Assembly: GCA_049293015.1 (NCBI GenBank)
Contig: JBATSB010000027.1
Location: 1-38,236, forward strand
DNA length: 38,236 bases
Direction: 5' to 3'
Origin: UBA2330 sp049293015
GTDB lineage: Bacteria; Bacteroidota; Ignavibacteria; Tepidaquicellales; Tepidaquicellaceae
The position numbers were made by a program, and so were the translations under genes. Under the pieces are notes generated by a model, which made no database searches, was not told the origin of the DNA, and was given only the letters and a program-made list of their open reading frames with translations. The stretch's first letter is position 1, and each line of letters starts with the position of its first letter. Below are positions 8,838 to 17,394 of this stretch, piece after piece.

Positions 8838-9620
8838 CTAATTTTTCTTAATTTGTTTTTTATTCTTTTTCAAATAGATCTTATATTCCTGAACATCATC
8901 TTTCACAGCAGCATCTCTCATAATTACTCCTACAGGGATTATAACTTCTTTTCCTTTTTTTATATTATCCTGTATTTCCTGACCTACTTCTTTACTGAAT
9001 TCGTATGAGTCCTTAAGTTTTATCTGATACAAAGCTGATGTATCACCAATTTTAACTACTTTGATATAAGGAGCAGATTCCAGTGAAGCAGATACTTCAA
9101 TCTGGCGGGTATCAGCGTCATCAAAGATCTCCAGTTCATATAACTTTTCACCTTTGTATTTTTTTACATTTTTGATTATCATTTCAAGACCAATCAGATC
9201 TTGTACTGGGATAGTCTGAAAAGTAAAGGGCTCGTTTTTTTTTACCTGTATAAAAAATTTATCTACATAAGAATATGGCAGATCAAAATAAAATTGTATA
9301 CTATCATAATTTCCGGTCTCAAAAGATGCTATTTCCAGTGGTCCAATATCTTTTATGTAAGTGCTGCTGCCATTAAAATACCCGTTAATTTTACCTGTAA
9401 AATTCAAGTTACTTCTTACTTCAGCTGTTGAAAACTGAATTAAATCTTTTAAAGGTGTAACAGGTTTTGTTTTTGCAGTTGTAGTTGTATCTGATTGTGA
9501 ATAAACCGAAGTATCTGTTGTTAAAAACATAATAAAGATAAGTGGAAATATTTTAAACAGTAAAATATATTTATTGTTAAACAGAATATTCAAAGTAAAT
9601 TTATAATTTAATAGCTTCAA
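8838..9620 (-). CDS. Exported beta-rich protein of unknown function
   Basis: A 260-residue protein beginning with TTG. A long positively charged lead (MKLLNYKFTLNILFNNKY) precedes a hydrophobic core and the likely cleavage site after VYS, so it is probably secreted to the periplasm or tethered in the inner membrane. A Thr/Pro-rich linker (TTTTAKTKPVTP) follows, then about 190 residues of predicted beta structure without a family I know, and a lysine-rich tail (KKNKKQIKKN). It starts one base after the stop of the single-span protein upstream and ends two bases before the next gene, so it belongs to a translationally coupled operon. A later methionine (IMFLTT) is a possible alternative start but would shorten the signal peptide. 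Confidence 0.7.
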   Translation of the reverse strand: MKLLNYKFTLNILFNNKYILLFKIFPLIFIMFLTTDTSVYSQSDTTTTAKTKPVTPLKDLIQFSTAEVRSNLNFTGKINGYFNGSSTYIKDIGPLEIASFETGNYDSIQFYFDLPYSYVDKFFIQVKKNEPFTFQTIPVQDLIGLEMIIKNVKKYKGEKLYELEIFDDADTRQIEVSASLESAPYIKVVKIGDTSALYQIKLKDSYEFSKEVGQEIQDNIKKGKEVIIPVGVIMRDAAVKDDVQEYKIYLKKNKKQIKKN

Positions 9621-9621
9621 T

Positions 9622-10023
9622 TTATTTAGGAGTTTCTCCTTCTATAGTAGTTGTACTAGTAGTTTTTTTATTTGATCGGTCTTCTTTTTTAGTTCTATCT
9701 ATGATCACCGTTTTTTTGCTTTTAGCTGCTTCATTTTTCAGTTCATCATAATCAGTTTTTGAAATTACTTTATCTTCATCTGTTATTGCAATATATTTTT
9801 CTCCTTCAGGTAATTTTGGTTTCAATGCCTGCTTTGTAGTATCAACCGATATCATCCCATTTTCCAACACCCTGTCCTTACTAACTACTATCAGACTATC
9901 ATTTATTTCTGTCACCTTATTCAAAGACAAATCAGTACCTTTATAAAATAATATAGATATAGCAATTATATATAAAGACTGGAATATTAGAAATTTAGCA
10001 TCTCTTTTATTTCTTCTTTCCAT
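9622..10023 (-). CDS. Single-span membrane protein of unknown function
   Basis: A 133-residue protein with a basic N-terminus (MERRNKRDAK) and one transmembrane helix at about residues 11-27, predicted to leave some 105 residues in the periplasm. That part is rich in Lys, Asp, Ser and Thr, low in structure-forming residues near the end, and finishes in a run of Thr and Lys. This N-in, single-span layout is that of ExbD, MotB or GldM, but I see no conserved channel aspartate or peptidoglycan-binding domain, so the comparison is only architectural. It lies 27 bases after the polytopic membrane protein and one base before the next gene in the envelope operon. Confidence 0.68.
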   Translation of the reverse strand: MERRNKRDAKFLIFQSLYIIAISILFYKGTDLSLNKVTEINDSLIVVSKDRVLENGMISVDTTKQALKPKLPEGEKYIAITDEDKVISKTDYDELKNEAAKSKKTVIIDRTKKEDRSNKKTTSTTTIEGETPK

Positions 10024-10050
10024 GTTAAAATAATTTATTTTTTAAAAAAA

Positions 10051-10755
10051 TCACTTATCTCTTCCGATTATTTTTACAACATTCTTTAGAATACTATTAA
10101 ATTCAGAATCATGCATTTTATCCATCGTGTTATTCCAGTTATCAAATACTTTATTTATTTCTTCGAGTGTCCTTAAATCTGGAAGATTTATAATTTCAAT
10201 CGTAAGATTACTGTTTGTTTCTGCTTCTGCATCAATATTATTTAAATACTGAATTTCAAGATCATCAAATGTAGATTCAAATAATTTTGCAATGGCAAGT
10301 ATAAACAGTGATTTGATTTCAAAAGGTATAGCAAATTCCAGAAAAAGGGATTGAGATTTCTGCCCAAGACCTACTGTAAATAAAATAACGGCTGCACCAA
10401 CTAAAGGAAGTGCAGTTCCGATCCCATCTACAATCCCACTCCACTTATCGATAGTTTTTGTTATTTCTGTTCTTGTTAATTTGCCTTCAGTAAACTTATT
10501 ATCCAAATTTCTTTTAACCCAAAAAGCAAAAAATAAAAAAAGCATATAAATAATTACCGGATAAAACCATAGAGTAAATGGATTTTCCATTACTTTTTTA
10601 AAATTTTCATCAGCAATAGCGTTGGTAAAATATCCGAAAATATTTCCGAAAAAAATTGAGACTATCAATACTGCCAAAGGTAGTATTAATGACCAGAGAA
10701 TATTTTTCCTGCTAAAATTCATAACTACTTTTTTGTTGTCTTCCGGACCTGGCAT
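10051..10755 (-). CDS. Polytopic inner-membrane protein, first gene of envelope operon
   Basis: A 234-residue protein with hydrophobic segments at about 18-42, 60-80, 111-131 and 145-160 and a charged C-terminal tail of some 70 residues that is probably cytoplasmic. The third segment begins GIGTALPLVGAAVILF, which faintly recalls the GTA-P-LG helix of TolQ/ExbB/MotA proton-channel subunits. I would not assign it to that family without a profile search. The ATG start gives MPGPEDNKK. The 233-base gap upstream contains AT-rich sequence with a small palindrome (ATCGATCGAT near 10819-10828) and must hold the operon promoter, though none is clear. It heads the five-gene minus-strand run ending at the probable outer-membrane protein. 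Confidence 0.7.
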   Translation of the reverse strand: MPGPEDNKKVVMNFSRKNILWSLILPLAVLIVSIFFGNIFGYFTNAIADENFKKVMENPFTLWFYPVIIYMLFLFFAFWVKRNLDNKFTEGKLTRTEITKTIDKWSGIVDGIGTALPLVGAAVILFTVGLGQKSQSLFLEFAIPFEIKSLFILAIAKLFESTFDDLEIQYLNNIDAEAETNSNLTIEIINLPDLRTLEEINKVFDNWNNTMDKMHDSEFNSILKNVVKIIGRDK

Positions 10756-10988
10756 AAAATTTTTATTTGTTAAATTTTTAATTAATCACTTAAACTAAGT
10801 TTATATATAATTACAATCAATCGATCGATGAGTTAATCTAAAAAATCATAAGAGTTCAACTATCTATAATTAATTAAAATTATGCGATTGTAAAACTTTT
10901 AATATAATTATTTTTAATTATTCGAAATAATAATTGAGAATAAAATAACCAAATTACAATAGAAAATCAAAACTAATGATAAACCTCT

Positions 10989-12302
10989 TTAATAAGTAAA
11001 ATCCCCAACCTTCATCAGCTCACCCTGTCTGAATCTCATTATCATAAGACTGTGATTTGTTCTGTCTTTTAATGTAATTGTATTATGTGTCGTCTTATAA
11101 TTTTCTGTGTTTTGTAAAGCTTCATTAAGTGAATTTCTGTTATTGTTACCTTCAGCAATTTTATCAAGTAAAAGTTTCATTCCGTCATATCCAAAATAAT
11201 AATTCTTTACACCACTTTCAGATAATCCTCCGGGAATATCTGCATCTTCACTCAGATTAAAATCTGAATCAATATACAGGTTCCTGATATACATTTTATT
11301 TTCTTCAAGTGTTTCTTTATTATTCCAGTCGCTGGTACCAAGTACCGGCAGATTTATATGCTCGGAAAAATACTGCGATATCATTTTCGGAATCTCTAAA
11401 TAAGTTGAGATCGGAATATAAATTGCCTCTACAAAACCCGGCAATACTGTTCTTTTCCTGTCAATATTAGTTGTACTATTGATTTTTAAAGAGTCAATAA
11501 TTCTTATGGCATTTCTTCCGTAAAGCTTGTAAATGCTGACTATAAGACCTGCATCTTTTAACGAATCCGGATATGAGAATTTAGTTTCAGAATTTTTTAT
11601 CTTTTCAAACTGATCAGCGCTGAGGGTACCAAAATCTATGAACTTATCCATTGAAAATATTTTATCCTCCATTTCTTCAAGCTCCTGTGTAAGATCATCA
11701 TCATCCTTTGAGTAAAAAACTTTTATGCCGACTTCGCCTCCGTTCAATGTGACTTCACTTTCAAAACTCTCTGCGAAATTTTTACCATATGTATCTTCTG
11801 AAAATATAGCAAAGTTGTTCATCTTTAATTCATTGAAAGCAAACTTAGCCATTGTCCTTCCCCTGATATCGTAAGTCGGATTCAACTGAAACAGAAACTC
11901 ATTTTTTTCAGCAAGAAAACTCTGTGTAGATGTAGGTGTTACTACAGGTATCTTATGAAACGCAGCAGCACCTGCATTCGGTGAAAGTTCCGAACTGAAC
12001 ACCGGACCAAATATAGCTATTACTTTATTATTACTTCCGAATTTATTTATGATCTCAAGTGCAGCAGAAGGATCTCTTTTTGTATCTTCAGTAATTATTT
12101 CAACTATATAATTCGGATAATTTTTATTGTGTTCTTTTACTGCATCATTAATACCCTGCAATATTTCCGAGCCGAGATTTTTATCATTTTTGTTTTCTGA
12201 ACTGCTCATAAGCGGCAGAGCGACTCCGATTTTAATCTGAGTATATCCATTTCCATAAATGCAAATCAGCAGAAGTATTAAAATTAATATTTTTTTATTC
12301 AT
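10989..12302 (-). CDS. Periplasmic ligand-binding protein (LivJ-type)
   Basis: A 437-residue member of the type I periplasmic binding fold used by branched-chain amino acid ABC transporters and related sensors. A signal peptide (1-21, ending NGYTQ) is followed by IKIGVALPLM, then IFGPVFSSELSPNAGAAAFHKIPVVTPTST (residues about 98-128), which is the standard first-lobe segment, and FAIFSEDTYGKNFAESF in the hinge region. It is longer than LivJ (about 365), with extra sequence in the second lobe. No permease or ATPase gene is near, so it could be an orphan receptor instead of a transporter subunit. Six bases separate its ATG from the guaA stop codon, so it is probably co-transcribed with guaA. 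Confidence 0.85.
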   Translation of the reverse strand: MNKKILILILLLICIYGNGYTQIKIGVALPLMSSSENKNDKNLGSEILQGINDAVKEHNKNYPNYIVEIITEDTKRDPSAALEIINKFGSNNKVIAIFGPVFSSELSPNAGAAAFHKIPVVTPTSTQSFLAEKNEFLFQLNPTYDIRGRTMAKFAFNELKMNNFAIFSEDTYGKNFAESFESEVTLNGGEVGIKVFYSKDDDDLTQELEEMEDKIFSMDKFIDFGTLSADQFEKIKNSETKFSYPDSLKDAGLIVSIYKLYGRNAIRIIDSLKINSTTNIDRKRTVLPGFVEAIYIPISTYLEIPKMISQYFSEHINLPVLGTSDWNNKETLEENKMYIRNLYIDSDFNLSEDADIPGGLSESGVKNYYFGYDGMKLLLDKIAEGNNNRNSLNEALQNTENYKTTHNTITLKDRTNHSLMIMRFRQGELMKVGDFTY

Positions 12303-12308
12303 AATTTT

Positions 12309-13877
12309 TTATTCCCATTCAATTGTAGCAGGCGGTTTAGAGCTGATGTCATAGACAACCCTGTTTACACCTTTTACCGAATTTATAATTTTATTTGATA
12401 TATGTGATAAAAATTCTTTGTCGAACGCAAAAAAATCAGCTGTCATCCCGTCTGTCGAAGTTACTGCTCTGAGACCTATTACATTTTCATAACTTCTTTC
12501 ATCGCCCATTACGCCGACTGTCTGAACAGGAAGTAAAACTGTAAACGCCTGCCAAATTATATTATATAATCCATACTTTTTTAATTCAGTCATATAAATA
12601 TCATCTGTTTCTTTTAAAATATTCAGTTTCTCTTTTGTAATATCACTAAGAATTCGAATAGCAAGTCCGGGTCCGGGAAATGGATGCCTGTTTATAAAAT
12701 TTTCCATCATACCAAGTTCTTTCCCCAGTTCTCTGACTTCATCTTTGAATAATTCCCTGAATGGTTCTATCAGTTTTAATTTCATTTTCTCAGGAAGTCC
12801 TCCTACATTATGATGAGTTTTAATTGTTGATGACGGACCATTTGTTGTTACTGATTCGATCACATCGGGATACAAAGTACCCTGAACAAGAAATTTTACT
12901 CCTTTGATTTTTTTTGCTTCCTTTTCAAAAACTTCAATAAATGTCCTGCCGATTATTTTCCGTTTTTTTTCAGGATCGAAAATTCCTTTCAATCTTTTTA
13001 AAAAAAGTTCAGAAGCATTTATAAAAATAAGATTAAGTCTGTAATGTTTTTCAAAGAGTTCTATGACCTTTCTGCTTTCATTTTTCCTCATAAGACCGTT
13101 GTCAATGTGAATACAGGTTAGTCTGTCACCAATCGCTTTACTCACTAAAAGTGCTGCTACTGATGAATCAACTCCGCCACTGAGTGCGCAAATTACATGA
13201 TCTTTACCTGAAGTCTTCTTTATTTCTTCAATTTTATTTTCTATAAATGAACCCGGCTCAAATAAATTTTTTACACCGCAGATACCGAATAAAAAATTAT
13301 GAAGAATGTTCCTTCCAGAATCTGTATGATTTACTTCAGGGTGAAACTGCAATCCGTAAATTTTAGTCTTCGGATTTTCAAAACTGCAGATTACTCCGCT
13401 GATACTTTTTGAAGTAGGCATAAATTTAGCGGGTATCTTGTCTATAGAATCACCATGACTCATCCAGACATTTATCTGTGATGTAATTCCTTTAAATAAT
13501 TCCGAATCTTTGAAAATATAAATTTTGGTACTTCCGTATTCTCTCTGAAGTGATGCATGCAAACTTCCTTTATACATGTTGCATAAAAGCTGCATTCCAT
13601 AGCAAATGCCAAGTACAGGTATTTTCTTTTTTATAAAATAATCCAGATCTGGTTTTGGAATTTTTGGAGAGTCTTTACCAGTAACACTTGCCGGTCCTCC
13701 CGATAGAATAACTCCTTTTAGATTATAATTTTTCTCTTTATCCTTTAAAAATTTTTTTAAATTTAACTTATAAGTGTGAATCTCTGAATATACTTTTAAT
13801 TCCCTTGTTCTCCTTGCGATAAGCTGAGTGTACTGTGATCCGAAATCTAATATCAGAATAAGATCTGTTTTTTTCAA
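12309..13877 (-). CDS. guaA: GMP synthase (glutamine-hydrolysing)
   Basis: A 522-residue enzyme that converts XMP to GMP with ATP and glutamine, the last step of guanylate synthesis. The class I glutamine amidotransferase domain has the nucleophile Cys92 in GICYGMQ and the His179/Glu181 pair in QFHPEVNH. The ATP pyrophosphatase domain has the P-loop SGGVDSS at 233-239, and the C-terminal dimerisation domain ends in the usual SKPPATIEWE. The TTG start (MKKTDLILILDFGSQY) is fixed by the conserved first strand and by the stop of the kinase-like gene one base upstream. It is part of a minus-strand run with that gene and the binding protein downstream. Confidence 0.97.
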   Translation of the reverse strand: MKKTDLILILDFGSQYTQLIARRTRELKVYSEIHTYKLNLKKFLKDKEKNYNLKGVILSGGPASVTGKDSPKIPKPDLDYFIKKKIPVLGICYGMQLLCNMYKGSLHASLQREYGSTKIYIFKDSELFKGITSQINVWMSHGDSIDKIPAKFMPTSKSISGVICSFENPKTKIYGLQFHPEVNHTDSGRNILHNFLFGICGVKNLFEPGSFIENKIEEIKKTSGKDHVICALSGGVDSSVAALLVSKAIGDRLTCIHIDNGLMRKNESRKVIELFEKHYRLNLIFINASELFLKRLKGIFDPEKKRKIIGRTFIEVFEKEAKKIKGVKFLVQGTLYPDVIESVTTNGPSSTIKTHHNVGGLPEKMKLKLIEPFRELFKDEVRELGKELGMMENFINRHPFPGPGLAIRILSDITKEKLNILKETDDIYMTELKKYGLYNIIWQAFTVLLPVQTVGVMGDERSYENVIGLRAVTSTDGMTADFFAFDKEFLSHISNKIINSVKGVNRVVYDISSKPPATIEWE

Positions 13878-13878
13878 A

Positions 13879-14823
13879 TTAATTTTTTTTTAATAAATTT
13901 GATCCGCCTGAGATCAGCAGATATGCTCCATATGCAGGTGAATGTTTTTTTTCAACTGCCTTTACTTTCTTAAGTTTCAAAATTTCTTTTTTCAGTTTTA
14001 CAGAAAGAATGTTTTCATTTTCTATCAGACTTCCTATTAAAGCAATTTTTAATACACGTACAGGCTTAACAAAATCTAAATAAGTTTTTATATGATATAT
14101 CAAATCCTCTACAGCAGTTTCAATGATCTCAATACAGACTTTGGATTTCTTACCGGCAAGATCCAGAACATGCGGTGTAATTTTCTGAATATCAAAATTT
14201 TCTTTAAATATCATATCATTCAAATTCGATCTGTCAATTCCAAATTCGGAAAATAATTTTTTGCATAAAGAACTTTGTAAACTAATATCATTTACTCTAT
14301 CAAATTCTTTAGCAGCAACATTTAAAGCTTTTTTACCTATCCAGTATCCACTTCCTTCATCTCCAATTATCCTTCCCCATCCGCCAATTCTTTTTATTTT
14401 ATTTTTATAATAGCCATACAATACCGATCCAGTCCCGCTGATCAGAATAATTCCTTCTTTTCCTTCAAAAGCTCCTATCAGTGCTGTCATAGCATCAGAA
14501 TTAATTATAATTTTCCTGACTTTTGTTTTTTGTTTAAACAATTTTGCCAATTTTGTTCTGTCTGATTCTTCCCTTGCCCCTGCCAATCCAATACAGATGC
14601 CCATGCAGTTTTCTATTTCAAGTCCTGATTTAAAAACAGCCGCTTGTATGTATTCAGTTATTTTTTCAGAATATTTCTGGGGACCGGCTACTGAATAATG
14701 AATTCCTTTTGTTCTGAAACTTTTCAGGATTTTCCCGGACAGACTCACTATTAACAATTCAAACTTTGTGCCTCCGGAATCTGCTCCGATATAAAATTTT
14801 GTTTCAGTATGATTCATTTTCAT
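13879..14823 (-). CDS. BadF/BadG-type ATPase, N-acetylglucosamine kinase-like
   Basis: A sugar kinase of the ASKHA fold, about 314 residues. The phosphate-1 loop GADSGGTK, the ICIGLAGA strand, the adenosine region ISGTGSVLYG and the signature GGWGRIIGDEGSGYWIG near residue 145 match eukaryotic-type N-acetylglucosamine kinase and bacterial relatives that phosphorylate amino sugars released in cell-wall recycling. The ATG at 14821-14823 is taken as start; a TTG directly before it and an ATG two codons after it are alternatives. One base separates its stop from guaA, implying co-transcription although the pathways differ. Substrate is inferred from family; glucosamine or another amino sugar is possible. 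Confidence 0.87.
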   Translation of the reverse strand: MKMNHTETKFYIGADSGGTKFELLIVSLSGKILKSFRTKGIHYSVAGPQKYSEKITEYIQAAVFKSGLEIENCMGICIGLAGAREESDRTKLAKLFKQKTKVRKIIINSDAMTALIGAFEGKEGIILISGTGSVLYGYYKNKIKRIGGWGRIIGDEGSGYWIGKKALNVAAKEFDRVNDISLQSSLCKKLFSEFGIDRSNLNDMIFKENFDIQKITPHVLDLAGKKSKVCIEIIETAVEDLIYHIKTYLDFVKPVRVLKIALIGSLIENENILSVKLKKEILKLKKVKAVEKKHSPAYGAYLLISGGSNLLKKN

Positions 14824-14826
14824 CAA

Positions 14827-15177
14827 GTTATTAATTACAGAATCAAAATAAAATTACAAAGAATTTATAAATAATAAAAAATTTCCTTTCATATCCAAAC
14901 TCCCACGTTCTCTGATATCTATCGAATTGCCTCGAAGACTCTAAGACTCGAAGTTTAAAAAGCTATTAAATTTATTTTCTTTGCGCTTTTGTGAAATATT
15001 GGTAAACTAACTAATTTTATATTTGGACAGTCTGATATTATTTTGAAATCGTTTAGGACAGAAAGAAAATAAAATTTGCAACAAAAAAATATTTCATATT
15101 ATATTCAAATATTTTAAAATCCAAACTCCCGTTTAAATTCATTATATTTATTTTCAAAAAATTAATTTCCTAAAAAT
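14827..15177. other. Intergenic region with repeat element between divergent genes
   Basis: About 350 bases between the divergent kinase-like gene and thyX, with no convincing gene. It holds one copy of the three-unit repeat (14931-14954) and a 12-bp direct repeat, ATCCAAACTCCC, at 14893-14904 and 15119-15130. The rest is AT-rich. The promoters of both flanking genes must lie here, but I cannot place them with confidence. Confidence 0.6.
14931..14954 (+). repeat. 24-bp element of three 8-bp units, copy 1
   Basis: Three tandem 8-bp units CTCGAAGA, CTCTAAGA, CTCGAAGT. The same three-unit design recurs at 35752-35775 (plus) and at 35992-36015 and 36114-36137 (minus). The flanks of this copy and of 35752-35775 also agree (TCTGATAT before, GTTTAAA after), so the repeated sequence is longer than the three units. 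Confidence 0.75.
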
Positions 15178-15870
15178 TTGAAAAAAGAAGTATTAGACAA
15201 AGGTTTTATAGAAGTACTGGATAAGCTGGGTTCAGACCTTACAGTTGTAAATTCCGCAAGAGTTTCATTTGGAAAAAGAAAAGAAGTATTTGATGATAAT
15301 GACAGAAAACTAGTCAAATTTCTGGCAAAGAATAAACACTGGTCTCCGTTCAGACATTTAATGGTTCAGTTTCATGTAAAAGCCCCTGAGTTTGTAATGA
15401 GGCAATGGTACAAACATGTTGTCGGTATTGAAACTTCCTCAAGCTCTTCGGCAAAAGATCATGCTTGGAATGAGATCAGCGGCAGATATGTACCGGTTTG
15501 TGATTTCTATACGCCTTCAAACTGGAGAAGGCAGTCAGACGATAATAAACAGGCATCAGAAGGAAGTATCGAAGATCAGAAATATGCTAAGGAGATTTTT
15601 GAAGAGGTGATGGTATATATAAAAGGATCATATGAAAAACTTCTTGTAGCAGGTGTTGCAAAGGAACAGGCGAGGATGATACTTCCGCTTAATCAATATA
15701 CTGAAGTTTACTGGACAGCTTCGTTTCAGGCGATAATGAATTTTATAGAGTTAAGAGATGAAGCAACTGCACAGTGGGAAATTCGGGAATATGCAATAGC
15801 GATGAAAGAACTGATGTTTGAAATTTACCCTGAGATCACTAAGATCTGGTTTGAAGTAAATTCCAATTAG
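15178..15870 (+). CDS. thyX: Flavin-dependent thymidylate synthase ThyX
   Basis: A 230-residue FAD-dependent enzyme that methylates dUMP to dTMP with methylenetetrahydrofolate and NADPH. The fold is recognised from RVSFGKRKE, HWSPFRHLMVQF, EFVMRQWYKH, NEISGRYVPV and the C-terminal EQARMILPLNQYTEVYWTAS region with its binding arginine. The classical RHR-x7-S signature is altered: after RQW the sequence reads YKHVVGIETSSSSSAKDH before NEISGRY, an insertion with two arginines of the signature replaced. Related variants occur in other ThyX proteins, so activity is still expected. The TTG start (MKKEVLDKG) is the only one in the right place. It is monocistronic, meeting the minus-strand proline dehydrogenase end-on after 28 bases. 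Confidence 0.9.
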   Translation: MKKEVLDKGFIEVLDKLGSDLTVVNSARVSFGKRKEVFDDNDRKLVKFLAKNKHWSPFRHLMVQFHVKAPEFVMRQWYKHVVGIETSSSSSAKDHAWNEISGRYVPVCDFYTPSNWRRQSDDNKQASEGSIEDQKYAKEIFEEVMVYIKGSYEKLLVAGVAKEQARMILPLNQYTEVYWTASFQAIMNFIELRDEATAQWEIREYAIAMKELMFEIYPEITKIWFEVNSN

Positions 15871-15898
15871 TAATTAAATTTTCCTTTCTCTGAAAAAA

Positions 15899-16801
15899 CT
15901 ATTTTCCACCGGAAAAAATACTTTTTAAAACCTGCCCGGCTATGTTCGGATTTTCTTTAAATCTTCTAATAGAATATTCATACCATCTTTTTCCAAATGG
16001 AACATAAATTCTCATTCTGTGACCTTTCGCAACTGCTTCTTCTCTAATACTTTCTCTGACACCGAGCAGCATCTGAAATTCATATTCATTTTTTCTTAGT
16101 TGTAATTCCTTTACAAGCTTCACAGAATCTTTGATCAAAATTTCATCATGAGTTGCAATTCCGCAATAAGATTTATTTTCAAACGCAATCCGCAGAATTT
16201 TCATAAAATTATTTCTTATCTCATCAGGATCTTTAAACGCTATCTTTTCCGGTTCGATATAAATTCCTTTGCAAATCCTGAAATTTGCACCCATTTCTGA
16301 AAGTCGTTTCACATCATTTTCACTTCTCCTTAGATATGCCTGAATCACAATTCCAACATCATTATATTTTTTTCTCGAATTCTCAAAAACCTTTATTGTA
16401 GATTCAGTAACTGAAGAATCCTCCATATCTATTCTTACAAATCTGTTTACACTTTTTGCTTTTTCAAGAATTTCAGAAACTAAACTCATGCAAAAATCCT
16501 GATCTATATTAAGACCAAGCATTGTCAGCTTAATAGAAAGATTACAATCCAGATCATTTTTACTAATGGCTTCAAGCGCTTCAATGTTTTCATCTTTTGA
16601 GATCAATGCTTCATTTTTTTCTGAGATAGATTCTCCAAGGACATCTACAGTAGCCATCAGTCCTTTTTTATTTAAAGCTTGTACGGTAGTTACCGCATCA
16701 TTAATATTATCACCTGCTATATATTTATTTGCAAATATTTTCACAACACTTTTCGGCATTGTTTCAATGACCGGAATTAAAACACTGTTAAAAATTCCCA
16801 T
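15899..16801 (-). CDS. Proline dehydrogenase (monofunctional PRODH)
   Basis: A 300-residue FAD enzyme that oxidises proline to pyrroline-5-carboxylate, as in the one-domain PRODH of Thermus and Deinococcus. Seen are LSIKLTMLGL (barrel strand), VRIDMEDS, VIQAYLRRSENDV, FRICKGIYIEP, IATHDE and the C-terminal substrate-binding helix with RWYEYSIRRFKENP, including the paired arginines that hold the proline carboxylate. Length equals that of monofunctional enzymes; the fused pyrroline-5-carboxylate dehydrogenase domain of PutA is absent. The aldehyde dehydrogenase homologue at 25.7 kb lacks its catalytic part and is not a candidate partner. It lies 32 bases after the DUF2203 gene on the same strand, so the two are probably co-transcribed. 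Confidence 0.92.
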   Translation of the reverse strand: MGIFNSVLIPVIETMPKSVVKIFANKYIAGDNINDAVTTVQALNKKGLMATVDVLGESISEKNEALISKDENIEALEAISKNDLDCNLSIKLTMLGLNIDQDFCMSLVSEILEKAKSVNRFVRIDMEDSSVTESTIKVFENSRKKYNDVGIVIQAYLRRSENDVKRLSEMGANFRICKGIYIEPEKIAFKDPDEIRNNFMKILRIAFENKSYCGIATHDEILIKDSVKLVKELQLRKNEYEFQMLLGVRESIREEAVAKGHRMRIYVPFGKRWYEYSIRRFKENPNIAGQVLKSIFSGGK

Positions 16802-16833
16802 AGATTATAAAATTTTCATTAAGTTAAATGTTT

Positions 16834-17220
16834 TTAAAGTTCGTTTATATCTCTTCTGCCGCTGAATCCATCTTTTATAGAATGCCAAAAATTTAGTCCG
16901 TCCTCGCCATAAAAATAACACAGATATACTTCTTCACCATTTTCTCTGATATGTGGAAAATCGATCAATCCGTTGTCAAGGTTTTTTATCTGAATTCCCT
17001 GATCAGTGATTTCTTTTACGAGCTCAATAAGTTTAACAAGATCATCCTGATATTTTCCGGAACCATTAGTTCCAACACCTCCAAAAAAATGATGGTTGTA
17101 AATATTATAATTTGAATTATCTAAACTTCTTTTAAACTCTACTATATCTTTAAGAATCAGATTAATTTTAGGAAGAAGTTCGCTTGCCTCTGTGAGTGTG
17201 AAATGTTTACTATGATACAT
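16834..17220 (-). CDS. DUF2203 family protein
   Basis: A 128-residue cytoplasmic protein of the DUF2203 family, whose function is unknown. The family pattern is clear: an N-terminal HFTLTEASELLPKI, a central helical part, and the C-terminal GEEVYLCYFYGEDGLNFWHSIKDGF followed by GRR. No signal peptide or membrane helix is present. ATG start. It is the first gene of a likely two-gene operon with proline dehydrogenase. A strong minus-strand terminator about 60 bases upstream separates it from the T9SS cargo gene, leaving only a short space for its own promoter. Confidence 0.82.
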   Translation of the reverse strand: MYHSKHFTLTEASELLPKINLILKDIVEFKRSLDNSNYNIYNHHFFGGVGTNGSGKYQDDLVKLIELVKEITDQGIQIKNLDNGLIDFPHIRENGEEVYLCYFYGEDGLNFWHSIKDGFSGRRDINEL

Positions 17221-17280
17221 TAATAAGAAAGTTCAAAATTTATTTTGCAAAATATTTCTAAATGATTTGATAAATAAGGT

Positions 17281-17313
17281 AAAAAAAAAGCATTTTGAAA
17301 AAAATCAAAATGC
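17281..17313 (-). terminator. Terminator downstream of the T9SS cargo gene
   Basis: A 9-bp stem (GCATTTTGA at 17290-17298 with TCAAAATGC at 17305-17313) and an A-rich loop, followed on the minus strand by nine T. It lies about 165 bases past the stop of the sorting-domain protein. A short T run on the other side could also let it work weakly on the plus strand. Confidence 0.75.
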
Positions 17314-17394
17314 CTTTTTGTGAGTGGAAGAGAAAATCTTTTTAATTATGGCTTTATTTATTTGTATAAAGTCTGAAATTTTTAAACATCCCTG

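Noticed and set aside
6778..10755. Five-gene envelope operon as the T9SS gldK-gldL-gldM-gldN locus
   Set aside because: The order is reminiscent, and a T9SS cargo gene shows the system exists, but the two-helix build with conserved Glu and HWPG-like segment of GldL, the length and start of GldM, and a GldK-type lipoprotein are not seen. Only the general architecture matches.
14827..15177. tRNA or small RNA gene in the gap before thyX
   Set aside because: No cloverleaf, TTCGA-type T arm in context, or CCA end was found; the pairing present belongs to the 8-bp repeat units.
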